A stretch of 9,685 nucleotides of DNA, from the NCBI RefSeq assembly GCF_938041645.1, contig NZ_CALIST010000036.1, positions 1 to 9,685 of the forward strand, given 5' to 3'. Shown one piece after another: positions 1 to 6,203 of this stretch (its first letter is position 1; the number at the start of each line of letters is the position of its first letter). Position numbers and translations under genes: made by a program. The DNA comes from an uncultured Campylobacter sp. (GTDB taxonomy: Bacteria > Campylobacterota > Campylobacteria > Campylobacterales > Campylobacteraceae). A model generated the notes under the pieces. The model did not search any database and was not told the DNA's origin. It saw only the letters and a list, made by a program, of their open reading frames with translations.

Positions 1-22
1 GGGAATTGAAACAAAAGTCTTT

Positions 23-46
23 TTATTACTTTTATTATTACTTTTA
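23..46 (+). repeat. 12-bp tandem duplication inside first spacer
   Basis: TTATTACTTTTA occurs twice back to back (23-34 and 35-46) within the AT-rich first spacer. Removing one copy shortens this 44-nt spacer to 32 nt, close to the others. The simplest reading is slippage after acquisition. Confidence 0.85.
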
Positions 47-56
47 AAATTTTATA

Positions 57-90
57 GTAGGCAAGATTCTATTCCACTGGGAATTGAAAC
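57..90 (+). repeat. Variant CRISPR repeat with 4-nt insertion
   Basis: GTAG is followed by extra bases and then ATTCTATTCCACTGGGAATT and GAAAC. It shares the core TTCTATTCCA with the copy at 523-552, whereas the other repeats read TTCCATCCCG. It differs from the 523-552 copy only by the net 4-nt insertion near its 5' end and about two substitutions. Confidence 0.75.
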
Positions 91-522
91 ATCATAATGC
101 TATCTTTAATGGATACGAGAGCCTTTAAGTAGAATTCCATCCCTTTGGGAATTAAAACAGTCCGTATATGATGAAGCGGAGGGGCCCGGTGAAAGTATAA
201 TTCCATCCCGTTGGGAATTGAAACAATTTTTTGGATCGAGCCCTTTAATAAAAGACCTATCGTAGAATTCCATCCCGTTGGGAATTGAAATTATCACCAA
301 ACTCGGGGTTACCGACAAGGTTAAAGTAGAATTCCATCCCGTTGGGAATTGAAACCAATGATCCACAATGCAATTTCCATTTCCATATCGTAGAATTCCA
401 TCCCGTTGGGAATTGAAACGAACTGAAACTGCGCAAGCTTCGCCCTGCAGTATTTGGTAGAATTCCATCCCGTTGGGAATTGAAACTATGAACGACAGCC
501 GCAGAGAAAAGCAAGCGACGAG

Positions 523-552
523 GTAGAATTCTATTCCATTAGGAATTGAAAC
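523..552 (+). repeat. Variant CRISPR repeat (TTCTATTCCA type)
   Basis: This 30-nt copy has four changes from the majority repeat (positions 10, 13, 16 and 19). The changes create a 5-bp hairpin, ATTCC-ATTA-GGAAT, replacing the TCCC-GTT-GGGA hairpin of the majority form. It is the second-to-last repeat of the array. Confidence 0.8.
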
Positions 553-620
553 GTGATATACTTCATCACGTAGCCCGTGGCGTTGTGTAGAATTCCATCC
601 CATTAGATAGAATTTCAAAG

Positions 621-734
621 AATCTTGAGGTGCACAATCATAGAATTTAATGCGTTTCTATATATTAGGAAATAAATCCCTAATGAAGCAATTCCTAGCA
701 AGCCTCCCTAGCGAGTAATCTTCATTGGCAAGAT
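621..734. other. Decayed repeat remnants between CRISPR array and ppk2
   Basis: I see no gene here. Positions 641-676 resemble a broken repeat: TAGAATT, a 9-nt interruption, then TCTATATATTAGGAAATAAA, compared with TAGAATTCTAT and ATTAGGAATTGAAA in the variant repeat. Positions 664-684 form a 6-bp hairpin (ATTAGG, 9-nt loop, CCTAAT) lying downstream of ppk2 on the minus strand; it lacks a T-run, so it is only a weak terminator candidate. The minus-strand 9-mer TAGGAATTG also occurs (689-697), matching the repeat 3' half in inverted orientation. The 10-mer GGCAAGATTC at 727-736 also occurs at 60-69, inside the first variant repeat. Confidence 0.4.
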
Positions 735-1637
735 TCAACCCTTTTTCTTATCCTTCTTGTTCTTGCGGGAGGGGCTTTCCAGCTTGCGCCAAGCCTCGCT
801 TTTTTGGCTATCCTCCATTAGCACTATCTCCCTGGCGCCGTTTCGCACGAGGTTTGGATCCACCGCAAGCTCCTTTGCATCGATCTTTTCGGGATAGTCT
901 ATGCGTGAGAGGATGCAGCGGAAGGCGTTTAGCCGCGCGATCTTTTTGTCGTTGCTATCTAGGATCGTCCACGGCGCAAACTCGGTATTTGAAGCGAGCA
1001 GCATCGAGTATTTTGCGAGCGTGTATTGATTCCACAGCTCCTGCGATCTCGCATCCACCGGCGAGAGTTTATATTGCTTCAGCGGATCGGCACGGCGCGA
1101 TTCGAAGCGCCTTTTTTGCTCCTCTTTGGAGACTGAGAAGTAAAATTTAAACAAAATTATCCCCGCACTTACCAAAAGCTCCTCAAATTTAGGCACTTGG
1201 CGCAGGAAATCTTTATGCTCGGCGTGGGTGCAAAAGCCCATCACCGGCTCGACCATCGCGCGGTTGTACCAGCTGCGGTCAAAGATCGCGATCTCGCCGC
1301 CGCTGGGTAGGTGCGCGACGTAGCGCTGGAAGTACCACTGCGTCTTTTCGACGTTGCTCGGCTTTTCGAGCGCTACGATGCGGCATCCGCGTGGATTTAG
1401 GTGCTCGGTTAAACGCTTGATCGTGCCGCCTTTACCCGCCGCGTCGCGCCCCTCCATCAAAATCAAAATTTTTAGCCCCTTTTCTTTTACGAATTTTTGC
1501 AGCTTCAAAAGCTCGATCTGGTATCTCTCAAGCAGCGTTTCGTAGTCTTTGAACGAGATTTTTTCGTACTTTGAGCTTTTAAATTCTATCTCTTTCAGCG
1601 CTATTTCGCCCGTTTCGGTTTTGATCTCTTTGCTCAT
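735..1637 (-). CDS. ppk2: Polyphosphate kinase 2, class I (polyP:ADP/GDP phosphotransferase)
   Basis: This cytoplasmic enzyme moves phosphate between polyphosphate and nucleoside diphosphates, forming ATP or GTP from polyP or the reverse. The 300-residue protein has one PPK2 domain. Walker A reads GRDAAGKGGT (63-72), Walker B ends IFDRSWYNR (118-126), and the Arg-rich lid spans about 176-186 (RRFESRRADP). SNTEFAPWTILDSND (216-230) is also typical. The length fits single-domain class I enzymes. The C-terminus is a Lys-rich tail (KNKKDKKKG), possibly binding polyP or ribosomes. The start is the ATG at 1637, four bases after a perfect AGGAGG (1642-1647, minus strand). It is divergent from dsbD and followed by the CRISPR array, so it is probably transcribed alone. 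Class I follows from sequence resemblance; preference for ADP or GDP cannot be read from it. Confidence 0.93.
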   Translation of the reverse strand: MSKEIKTETGEIALKEIEFKSSKYEKISFKDYETLLERYQIELLKLQKFVKEKGLKILILMEGRDAAGKGGTIKRLTEHLNPRGCRIVALEKPSNVEKTQWYFQRYVAHLPSGGEIAIFDRSWYNRAMVEPVMGFCTHAEHKDFLRQVPKFEELLVSAGIILFKFYFSVSKEEQKRRFESRRADPLKQYKLSPVDARSQELWNQYTLAKYSMLLASNTEFAPWTILDSNDKKIARLNAFRCILSRIDYPEKIDAKELAVDPNLVRNGAREIVLMEDSQKSEAWRKLESPSRKNKKDKKKG

Positions 1638-1661
1638 ATCGCCTCCTAAAAATTTTAAGGA

Positions 1662-1667
1662 ATTTTA
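1662..1667 (-). promoter_or_regulatory. Possible -10 element for ppk2
   Basis: The minus strand reads TAAAAT after a T-rich run, about 25 bases before the ATG and ahead of AGGAGG. This fits Campylobacter sigma-70 promoters, which often lack a clear -35 box. The region is AT-rich, so chance matches are likely. Confidence 0.3.
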
Positions 1668-1712
1668 CAAAAAAGTTCTTTAGATTACACTATAAATTCA
1701 TACTTATTACGT

Positions 1713-1718
1713 TAGAAT
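1713..1718 (+). promoter_or_regulatory. Possible -10 element for dsbD
   Basis: TAGAAT in the context CGTTAGAATG lies 28 bases before the TTG start and about 15 before the ribosome site AAAGGA (1734-1739). TATAAA at 1691-1696 is an alternative. Neither has a convincing -35 box. Confidence 0.3.
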
Positions 1719-1745
1719 GTAGAAAAAAATTTCAAAGGATAAAAT

Positions 1746-3713
1746 TTGATCAGATCGCTGATTTTAGTAGCATTTTTTCTCTTGGGTTTAGGTGCCGAGC
1801 CCTTAAAACCTTCCGATGCGTTCAAGCTTGACGCGACGGCGCAAAGTGGTAGCGTAACGCTAAGCTTTGATATCGCGGACGGGATCTATCTCTATCAAAA
1901 CGAGATAAAAATTTTCACTGACGGCGCGGAGGTGACGAATTTAATAAATCTGCCCGCCGCGACCGAATACAAGGATTATAAAATTTACGAGGGTAAATTT
2001 AGCATCGTCGTGCCTTTAGGCCTCGTACTCGCAAATGCCGCAGACAGCGATGATTTTGTGCTTAACGGCGATTTTTTGGGCTGCACGAAGTCGGGCTTTT
2101 GCTACCAGCCGCAGCAGTTCGGCTTTAGCTTCAAGCGCGCGGCGGAGGGCTATGAGATCGGTAAAATTTCAAACTCCGAGTTGAAAAAATATCGAAAAGG
2201 CGCAAATTCTGCGCAGGCTTCCGCGGGCACGCAGAGCAGGGCTTTAAATTTTGAAAGCAATACCGCAGCTTCGGGCGCCGCGGCAAATTTTGAGGCAAGC
2301 TCGCACGCGACGGGAAATTCCGCGGCGAGCTCGGCGGAAAGCGCTGCAGTAAATTCCGACGAAACCTCCGCGCCAAAAACTTCTCGCGGCGCAAATTCCA
2401 TCTCCGAGCAGGATAAAATTTTAAATGTTCTTAGCGGCAAGAGCTTCATCGCGGCGATCGCGCTGTTTTTCGGCTACGGCGTGCTGCTCTCGCTAAGTCC
2501 TTGCGTCTATCCGCTCATCCCGATCCTCTCGTCGATCATCGTGGCGAAAACTTCCTCGAAGCCGAGCGCGAAAAAAAGCCTAGCCGTAAGCCTCGCGTAT
2601 ATTTTCGGGATGGCGAGCTCGTATGCGATTTTAGGAGCTTTCGTGGCGGTTTTTGGGCAAAATTTACAGGGCCTGCTGCAAACTCCGCCCGCACTGATCC
2701 TAACCTCGCTCATATTCGCCGCGCTCGCGTTTTCGATGTTTGGATTTTACGAGATTCGCTTGCCTGCGCGCTTTCAAAGCTTCTTAAATAGCAAAAGCGA
2801 AAATGCCGGCGGCCTGATCGGAGTTTTTTCGATGGGGCTTATCTCGGCGCTCGTCGTATCGCCGTGTATCTCCGCTCCGCTTGCGGGCGCGCTCGTTTAT
2901 ATCGCGGGCAGCGGCGACGTTCTGCTGGGCGCGGCGGCTCTTTTTGCGCTGGGGCTCGGAAGCGGCGCGCTACTCCTTGTGGTAGGGCTCGGCGGCGCAC
3001 TGCCTAGACCCGGAGCTTGGATGGAGGCGGTGCCTAAAATTTTCGGCTTTTTGTTGCTTTTTACGGCGGTATGGATTTCGCGCACGCTCATCGGCGAAAA
3101 TTTAAGCCTGCTGATTTACGCGGTTTTAGGCGCGATCTTCGCAGGATTTTTGGGGCTATTCGACGGCGGCGCGGGTGGCATCAAGCGCGCTTTAGCCCTT
3201 GTAATCGCTCTATATTCGGCGCTACTGCTCGCGGGCTTTGCCAGCGGTGCGAAAGATTTTTCCAGGCCGCTTGGTAATCTAATCCCGCAAAATGCGAGAT
3301 ATTCCTGGGGCGGCTTGGGCGGCGAGAGCTTGCAAGCGGGCGAAATTTCTCGCGCTAAAAATTTAAGCGGCGCGCATTTTTCGTTTGTGCACGATCTGGC
3401 GCAGCTGCGCGGCGAAATAGAAAATTCCAAAAAGCCCGTGATAGTGGATTTTTGGGCTAGCTGGTGTAAAAATTGCGAGCAGAGCGAGCGAGCGTTCGCG
3501 GATCCCGCTCTTGCGGGCACTCTTGATAAATTTAGCCTTTTAAAGATCGATCTTAGCGAAGATAGCGAGCAAAATAGGGTGATAAAAGCGCATTTCAACG
3601 TATTCGGCCCGCCTACGATTCTGTTTTTTAAAGAGGGCGCCGAGATTGCGAACCTGCGCCAGATCGGCAGCGTAAATTCCGAAAAGCTGGCCGAAATTTT
3701 AACCGAAATTTAG
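1746..3713 (+). CDS. dsbD: Thiol:disulfide interchange protein DsbD
   Basis: This inner-membrane protein passes electrons from cytoplasmic thioredoxin to periplasmic thiol proteins. The 655 residues show a signal peptide (MIRSLILVAFFLLGLGA), a periplasmic N-domain with GCTKSGFCY (C113, C119), an eight-helix core from about 233 to 500 with SPCVYP (C253) and SPCISAP (C374), and a C-terminal thioredoxin domain with WCKNC (C574, C577) and the cis-Pro loop GPPT. These six cysteines, the three expected redox pairs, are the only ones. Between the N-domain and first helix lies an Ala/Ser/Asn-rich linker (about 152-219) built of degenerate tetrapeptides. The start is TTG, six bases after AAAGGA (1734-1739); it gives an intact signal peptide and no ATG serves better. 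hisB follows 48 bases later, probably on the same transcript. Confidence 0.95.
   Translation: MIRSLILVAFFLLGLGAEPLKPSDAFKLDATAQSGSVTLSFDIADGIYLYQNEIKIFTDGAEVTNLINLPAATEYKDYKIYEGKFSIVVPLGLVLANAADSDDFVLNGDFLGCTKSGFCYQPQQFGFSFKRAAEGYEIGKISNSELKKYRKGANSAQASAGTQSRALNFESNTAASGAAANFEASSHATGNSAASSAESAAVNSDETSAPKTSRGANSISEQDKILNVLSGKSFIAAIALFFGYGVLLSLSPCVYPLIPILSSIIVAKTSSKPSAKKSLAVSLAYIFGMASSYAILGAFVAVFGQNLQGLLQTPPALILTSLIFAALAFSMFGFYEIRLPARFQSFLNSKSENAGGLIGVFSMGLISALVVSPCISAPLAGALVYIAGSGDVLLGAAALFALGLGSGALLLVVGLGGALPRPGAWMEAVPKIFGFLLLFTAVWISRTLIGENLSLLIYAVLGAIFAGFLGLFDGGAGGIKRALALVIALYSALLLAGFASGAKDFSRPLGNLIPQNARYSWGGLGGESLQAGEISRAKNLSGAHFSFVHDLAQLRGEIENSKKPVIVDFWASWCKNCEQSERAFADPALAGTLDKFSLLKIDLSEDSEQNRVIKAHFNVFGPPTILFFKEGAEIANLRQIGSVNSEKLAEILTEI
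2202..2402 (+). repeat. RAATTY-rich tetrapeptide linker in DsbD
   Basis: Codons for residues 153-219 hold six RAATTY hexamers, at 2204, 2246, 2285, 2315, 2351 and 2393. All six are read as Asn-Ser or Asn-Phe. Typical four-residue blocks are ANSA, LNFE, ANFE, GNSA and VNSD, separated by Ala/Ser blocks with one- or two-residue phase slips. The same word types recur in the EngB and GNAT inserts. Confidence 0.7.
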
Positions 3714-3761
3714 TGAAATTTAGATAGATTTCAAACAAAATTTAGTTTTAAGGATTGCGCG

Positions 3762-4340
3762 ATGATAAGCAAAAATAGGGCTACGAAAGAGACTAAAATT
3801 GAGCTTGAGCTGGAGCTTTACGGGCGCGGCGCGGTGCAGATACAAACGGGCATCGGTTTTTTCGATCATATGCTTAGTGCATTTGCCAAGCACGCGTGGA
3901 TCGATCTGAGCCTACGCTGCGAGGGCGATTTGCAGGTTGATTTTCATCACAGCGTCGAGGACTGCGGCATCGTGCTCGGAAGCGCGATCAAAGAGGCGAT
4001 CTATCCCGCACAAAACATCGAGCGCTTCGGTGATAGCGTCGTCGTGATGGACGAAGCCGCCGTAAGCGCCGCGCTTGATTTTTCCAACCGCGCGTTTTTG
4101 GTATTTGATTGCCCGAGCCTGAAGCACGGTAAGATCGGCGAATTCGACGCCGAGCTCGTGGAGGAATTTTTCCGCGCTCTGGCTTTCAATGCAAATTTAA
4201 CGCTGCATCTAAGCCAGATCCGCGGCGAAAATCTGCATCACGTCGCAGAGGCCGCGTTTAAGGCGTTTGCCGTCGCATTCCGCCGCGCGATAAGTATCAA
4301 CGAGCGCGCTGGCGTGCCTAGCACCAAGGGCGTTTTATAG
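3762..4340 (+). CDS. hisB: Imidazoleglycerol-phosphate dehydratase
   Basis: It dehydrates imidazole-glycerol phosphate to imidazole-acetol phosphate, the sixth step of histidine synthesis, in the cytoplasm. The 192 residues match the monofunctional dehydratase; the phosphatase half of enterobacterial HisB is absent. The metal-binding signatures are present: GIGFFDHML (30-38), HHSVEDCGIVLG (62-73), MDEAAVSAALDFS (96-108) and RGENLHHVAEAAFKAF (154-169), with the C-terminal PSTKG. The ATG lies seven bases after AAGGA (3750-3754). It sits between dsbD and a membrane cassette rather than in a his operon, an arrangement I recall as common in Campylobacterota, where his genes are scattered. No insertion or defect is seen. 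Confidence 0.96.
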   Translation: MISKNRATKETKIELELELYGRGAVQIQTGIGFFDHMLSAFAKHAWIDLSLRCEGDLQVDFHHSVEDCGIVLGSAIKEAIYPAQNIERFGDSVVVMDEAAVSAALDFSNRAFLVFDCPSLKHGKIGEFDAELVEEFFRALAFNANLTLHLSQIRGENLHHVAEAAFKAFAVAFRRAISINERAGVPSTKGVL

Positions 4341-4600
4341 CGGCAAATGCGCGCTAAATTTAGCAAAATTAGCAATTCGCGGTTTTGTAATTTTATCGGC
4401 GTTTGAAATTTTACTCTCGCCGCCGCTTTAAATTTGCAAAATTTCGCCATTGCTCTGGCAAAGCGCGCCGCTTTATTAAGACCGCTTGCGCTGGCGGTGC
4501 ATTTGCGCCCGCCGCGAAAACCGCGAACTATACTATATGAAATTTCGCACTGCCGGAGCGCTAAACCGCCGCTTTGCATATTAAAATTTAAAGGTAAAAG
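4341..4600. other. Gene-free 260-bp gap with weak promoter
   Basis: No convincing gene is seen. The gap has a perfect 12-bp palindrome, GCTAAATTTAGC (4353-4364), too short and without a T-run to be a clear terminator, and several AAATTT sites. A possible -10 (TATACT, 4529-4534) lies near its right end. The minus-strand open frame through here overlaps hisB and resembles no family I recognise, so I treat it as chance. Confidence 0.4.
4529..4534 (+). promoter_or_regulatory. Possible -10 element for the membrane cassette
   Basis: TATACT in ACTATACTATATG stands out in a GC-rich stretch, 66 bases before the next start codon. No good -35 box is visible, which is normal for Campylobacter promoters. 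It would drive the three-gene cassette at 4601-6117. Confidence 0.35.
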
Positions 4601-5023
4601 ATGAATAATTTCGGATCGCTTATGGAGATTTTAAATGTGCTGTTTTTGATCTGCTTTGTTTGGCTTATCGTGTGTTTGATTAAATTTATCAGATCAAAAG
4701 ACGAGCCGGAGCGCCATAAAAGAGATAAAAAATTTCTAATTATTTCGACGGTTGCGTTTTTGTGCACCCTTGCTCCGCTGGTATATTTTGAGTGGCTGCC
4801 GGATCTATTCATCTCGATCTCGGTTTTGATCGCGCTGCCGATAATTTCGTTTATTTGCCTCATCGTGTATTTGGTAAAATTTATTAAATCTGCTAAAAGC
4901 GAGCCCGAGCGCCGCAGAAAGATTAGAAATCTTCTGATCCTCTGCGCGTTTTTGTTCATAATCTTTTCGGCGGTCTTAGCCGGCTTTTTATGGCTGCTTA
5001 ATAGCGCGCTTGCGCATATGTGA
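4601..5023 (+). CDS. Four-helix membrane protein with internal duplication
   Basis: I do not recognise a named family. The 140-residue protein has four hydrophobic helices (about 8-30, 45-62, 70-95, 110-135), no signal peptide and no enzyme motif. It is two related halves: around residues 19-47, CFVWLIVCLIKFIRS then EPERHKRDKK; around 84-112, SFICLIVYLVKFIKS then EPERRRKIRN. Each half is helix, Lys/Arg-rich cytoplasmic loop with EPER, helix. The charged loops predict both loops inside and both termini outside by the positive-inside rule. The ATG follows AAAGG (4590-4594) by six bases. The next small gene starts seven bases after its stop, which suggests co-translation with a PstS-like protein downstream. 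A role as membrane partner of that protein is inference. Confidence 0.8.
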   Translation: MNNFGSLMEILNVLFLICFVWLIVCLIKFIRSKDEPERHKRDKKFLIISTVAFLCTLAPLVYFEWLPDLFISISVLIALPIISFICLIVYLVKFIKSAKSEPERRRKIRNLLILCAFLFIIFSAVLAGFLWLLNSALAHM

Positions 5024-5030
5024 GGCATAA

Positions 5031-5168
5031 ATGAGCGATGAAATTTTTCAAAAAACGATCGCCGTAATATTGACGGCTTGGGCGATCAGCGTTTGCGCGC
5101 TAACTGCAGCGGCGCTGTATCTGCAGAGCAAATGCTCGATCATCTCCTATATCGCGAACGGCAACTAA
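5031..5168 (+). CDS. 45-residue single-helix membrane protein
   Basis: This small ORF begins MSDEIFQKTI and ends SYIANGN. Residues 9-31 form one hydrophobic helix (AVILTAWAISVCALTAAALY), followed by LQSKCS and a short polar tail. GAGG (5022-5025), overlapping the upstream stop codon, sits five bases before the ATG, and its own stop is one base before the next start. Such spacing on both sides, a good ribosome site and a clean helix make it a likely real gene. Acidic residues at the N-terminus and K34 after the helix leave orientation ambiguous. No family is recognised. It probably works in the membrane with its two neighbours; that is inferred only from coupling. Confidence 0.7.
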   Translation: MSDEIFQKTIAVILTAWAISVCALTAAALYLQSKCSIISYIANGN

Positions 5169-5169
5169 G

Positions 5170-6117
5170 ATGAAGCGCACATCTATCGTCATTTTGCTGC
5201 TGCTTAGCTTTGCGGCTTTCGATTTTGCATTTTACAGCCTCGTCGTGAAGCGATACGTAAATCAAAGCAGCGCCGAGATGCAGGCTAAATCGATCGAGTT
5301 GCATAAATTCCTGCCGTTTGAGCAGGGTTCGCAGATCGTGCGCGCCAGCTCCGGCTTAAAACTTAGCGGCGATCTGCCGATAATCGACGGCGCAGCGGCT
5401 TTATATCCCGTATTTTCGGCATTCGTCGCGGCAAACTATCCCAAAGAAAGCGTGAAATTTGACGGGCAAAATTTCACGAGTGTTAGCAGGCTTAAATTTA
5501 GCAACACTCGCGGCGCATACAAGGCCATAAGCGACGGCGAGGCGGATCTGATCTTTGTCGCCGCCCCTTCAAAGCAGCAGCTTGATTACGCGCGCGAAAA
5601 GGGCGCAAACTTACGCTTCGTGCCGATCGGGCTGGAGGCGTTCGTCTTTATCGTAAATGCGAATAACAAAGTTTCAAGCTTAAGCGTGGATCAGGTGCGA
5701 GGAATTTATTCTGGGCAATATAGCGACTGGTCGCAGCTCGGCGGCGAGCGCATGCGAATAGATGCCGTGCAGCGAAACGCGGGCAGCGGCAGCCAGAGCG
5801 CGTTTTTAAAATTTATGGGCGAGACGCAGCCTAAGCGCAAGATCACAGGCTTTTTCGGTAGTGCAATCGGCTTTTCGTTTCGATATTACGTCGAGGGGAT
5901 CGTGCAAAAAGGCGGCGTGAAGATGCTTAGCCTAAACGGCGCGTATCCGAATAAAGAAAATATCTCTAGCCGCAAATACCCGCTCGTAGCCGAAATTTAC
6001 GCGGTTTACGACGAAAATAACAAAAACGAAAATATCCGCATCTTGATAGATTGGATCCTTTCGCCGCAGGGGCAAAGCATCATCGAAAATAGCGGCTACG
6101 TGCCAATTAAGGGCTAA
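5170..6117 (+). CDS. Membrane-anchored PstS-like substrate-binding protein
   Basis: The 315 residues have an N-terminal hydrophobic segment (about 5-27, IVILLLLSFAAFDFAFYS) with no lipobox cysteine and no obvious cleavage site, so it is probably anchored in the inner membrane. From about 66 it follows the PstS-like binding-protein fold: DLPIIDGAAALYPVFSAF (68-85), a ligand-loop region, then GEADLIFVAAPS, VDQVRGIYSGQYSDWSQLGG (163-182), RNAGSGSQSAF (192-202) and a C-terminal WILSPQGQSIIENSGYVPI. In true PstS the equivalents bind phosphate; here DGAAALYP replaces the usual DGSTALYP type, so the ligand is uncertain. The ATG is one base after the previous stop. No pstC, pstA or pstB lies in the window. 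It may be a sensor or scavenging subunit rather than a classical transporter part. Confidence 0.85.
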   Translation: MKRTSIVILLLLSFAAFDFAFYSLVVKRYVNQSSAEMQAKSIELHKFLPFEQGSQIVRASSGLKLSGDLPIIDGAAALYPVFSAFVAANYPKESVKFDGQNFTSVSRLKFSNTRGAYKAISDGEADLIFVAAPSKQQLDYAREKGANLRFVPIGLEAFVFIVNANNKVSSLSVDQVRGIYSGQYSDWSQLGGERMRIDAVQRNAGSGSQSAFLKFMGETQPKRKITGFFGSAIGFSFRYYVEGIVQKGGVKMLSLNGAYPNKENISSRKYPLVAEIYAVYDENNKNENIRILIDWILSPQGQSIIENSGYVPIKG

Positions 6118-6169
6118 GATCGCGGCTTAAATTTATACGGCGTTTGCCAAAAATTCAGCCAAATTTCGT

Positions 6170-6175
6170 TAAAAT
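6170..6175 (+). promoter_or_regulatory. Possible -10 element for the kdsC-lpt-engB operon
   Basis: TAAAAT in GTTAAAATCAC lies 28 bases before the GTG at 6204. This is a common Campylobacter -10 context. TTGCCA at 6144-6149 could be a -35, though the 20-base spacing is long. If real, it places the RNA start downstream of the TTG at 6144 and favours GTG as the kdsC start. Confidence 0.35.
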
Positions 6176-6203
6176 CACAAAATTTCAAAAAACGGAAAAC
6201 GAA

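Larger units (their letters stand above)
1..620 (+). CRISPR. CRISPR array, leader-distal end (about 9 spacers)
   Basis: The 30-nt repeat starts GTAGAATTCC and ends GGGAATTGAAAC. Perfect copies lie at 326-355, 390-419 and 457-486. Near-perfect copies lie at 129-158 (two changes), 195-224 (one) and 262-291 (last base T). Diverged copies lie at 57-90, 523-552 and 587-620, and the window opens inside a repeat (1-12). Spacers are 13-56 (44 nt), 91-128, 159-194, 225-261, 292-325, 356-389, 420-456, 487-522 and 553-586; all but the first are 34-38 nt and none resembles another closely. The ATTGAAAC 3' end is typical of type I-B and type III repeats, which places transcription on the plus strand and the leader left of the window. 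The decayed last repeat supports this. The repeat can fold through TCCC/GGGA or AATTCC/GGAATT. No cas gene is visible, so the subtype is open. Confidence 0.96.

Noticed and set aside
111..248. Similarity between spacers at 91-128 and 225-261 (GGAT, CGAG, CCTTTAA in order).
   Set aside because: The match is short and gapped; too weak to claim a shared target without a database search.
553..569. Inverted repeat GTGAT...ATCAC in the last spacer as a regulatory hairpin.
   Set aside because: The stem is only 5 bp and the sequence lies within a captured spacer, so it reflects its foreign source rather than a local site.
106..618. Long minus-strand open frames across the CRISPR array (170 and 85 codons).
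   Set aside because: Their translations are the repeat read over and over (SIPNGMEFY, FNSQRDGIL). They arise because repeat plus spacer avoids stops, and have no coding signal of their own.
725..1150. Plus-strand 141-codon frame opposite ppk2.
   Set aside because: It is antisense to a clear PPK2 domain, resembles no family and has no ribosome site.
3116..3598. Minus-strand 160-codon frame inside dsbD.
   Set aside because: Antisense shadow in GC-rich DNA; the opposite strand encodes the well-conserved DsbD core and thioredoxin domain.
4353..4364. GCTAAATTTAGC palindrome after hisB as terminator or operator.
   Set aside because: It has only six base pairs per arm, no loop and no T-run, and AAATTT-centred palindromes are common in this genome style.
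4238..4579. Minus-strand 113-codon frame overlapping the hisB end and the following gap.
   Set aside because: About a third lies antisense to conserved hisB, the rest has no recognisable domain, and no plausible ribosome site precedes it.
6144..6203. TTG at 6144 as the kdsC start.
   Set aside because: It adds 20 residues absent from KdsC relatives, lacks a ribosome site, and lies upstream of the likely promoter. GTG at 6204 gives the usual N-terminus.
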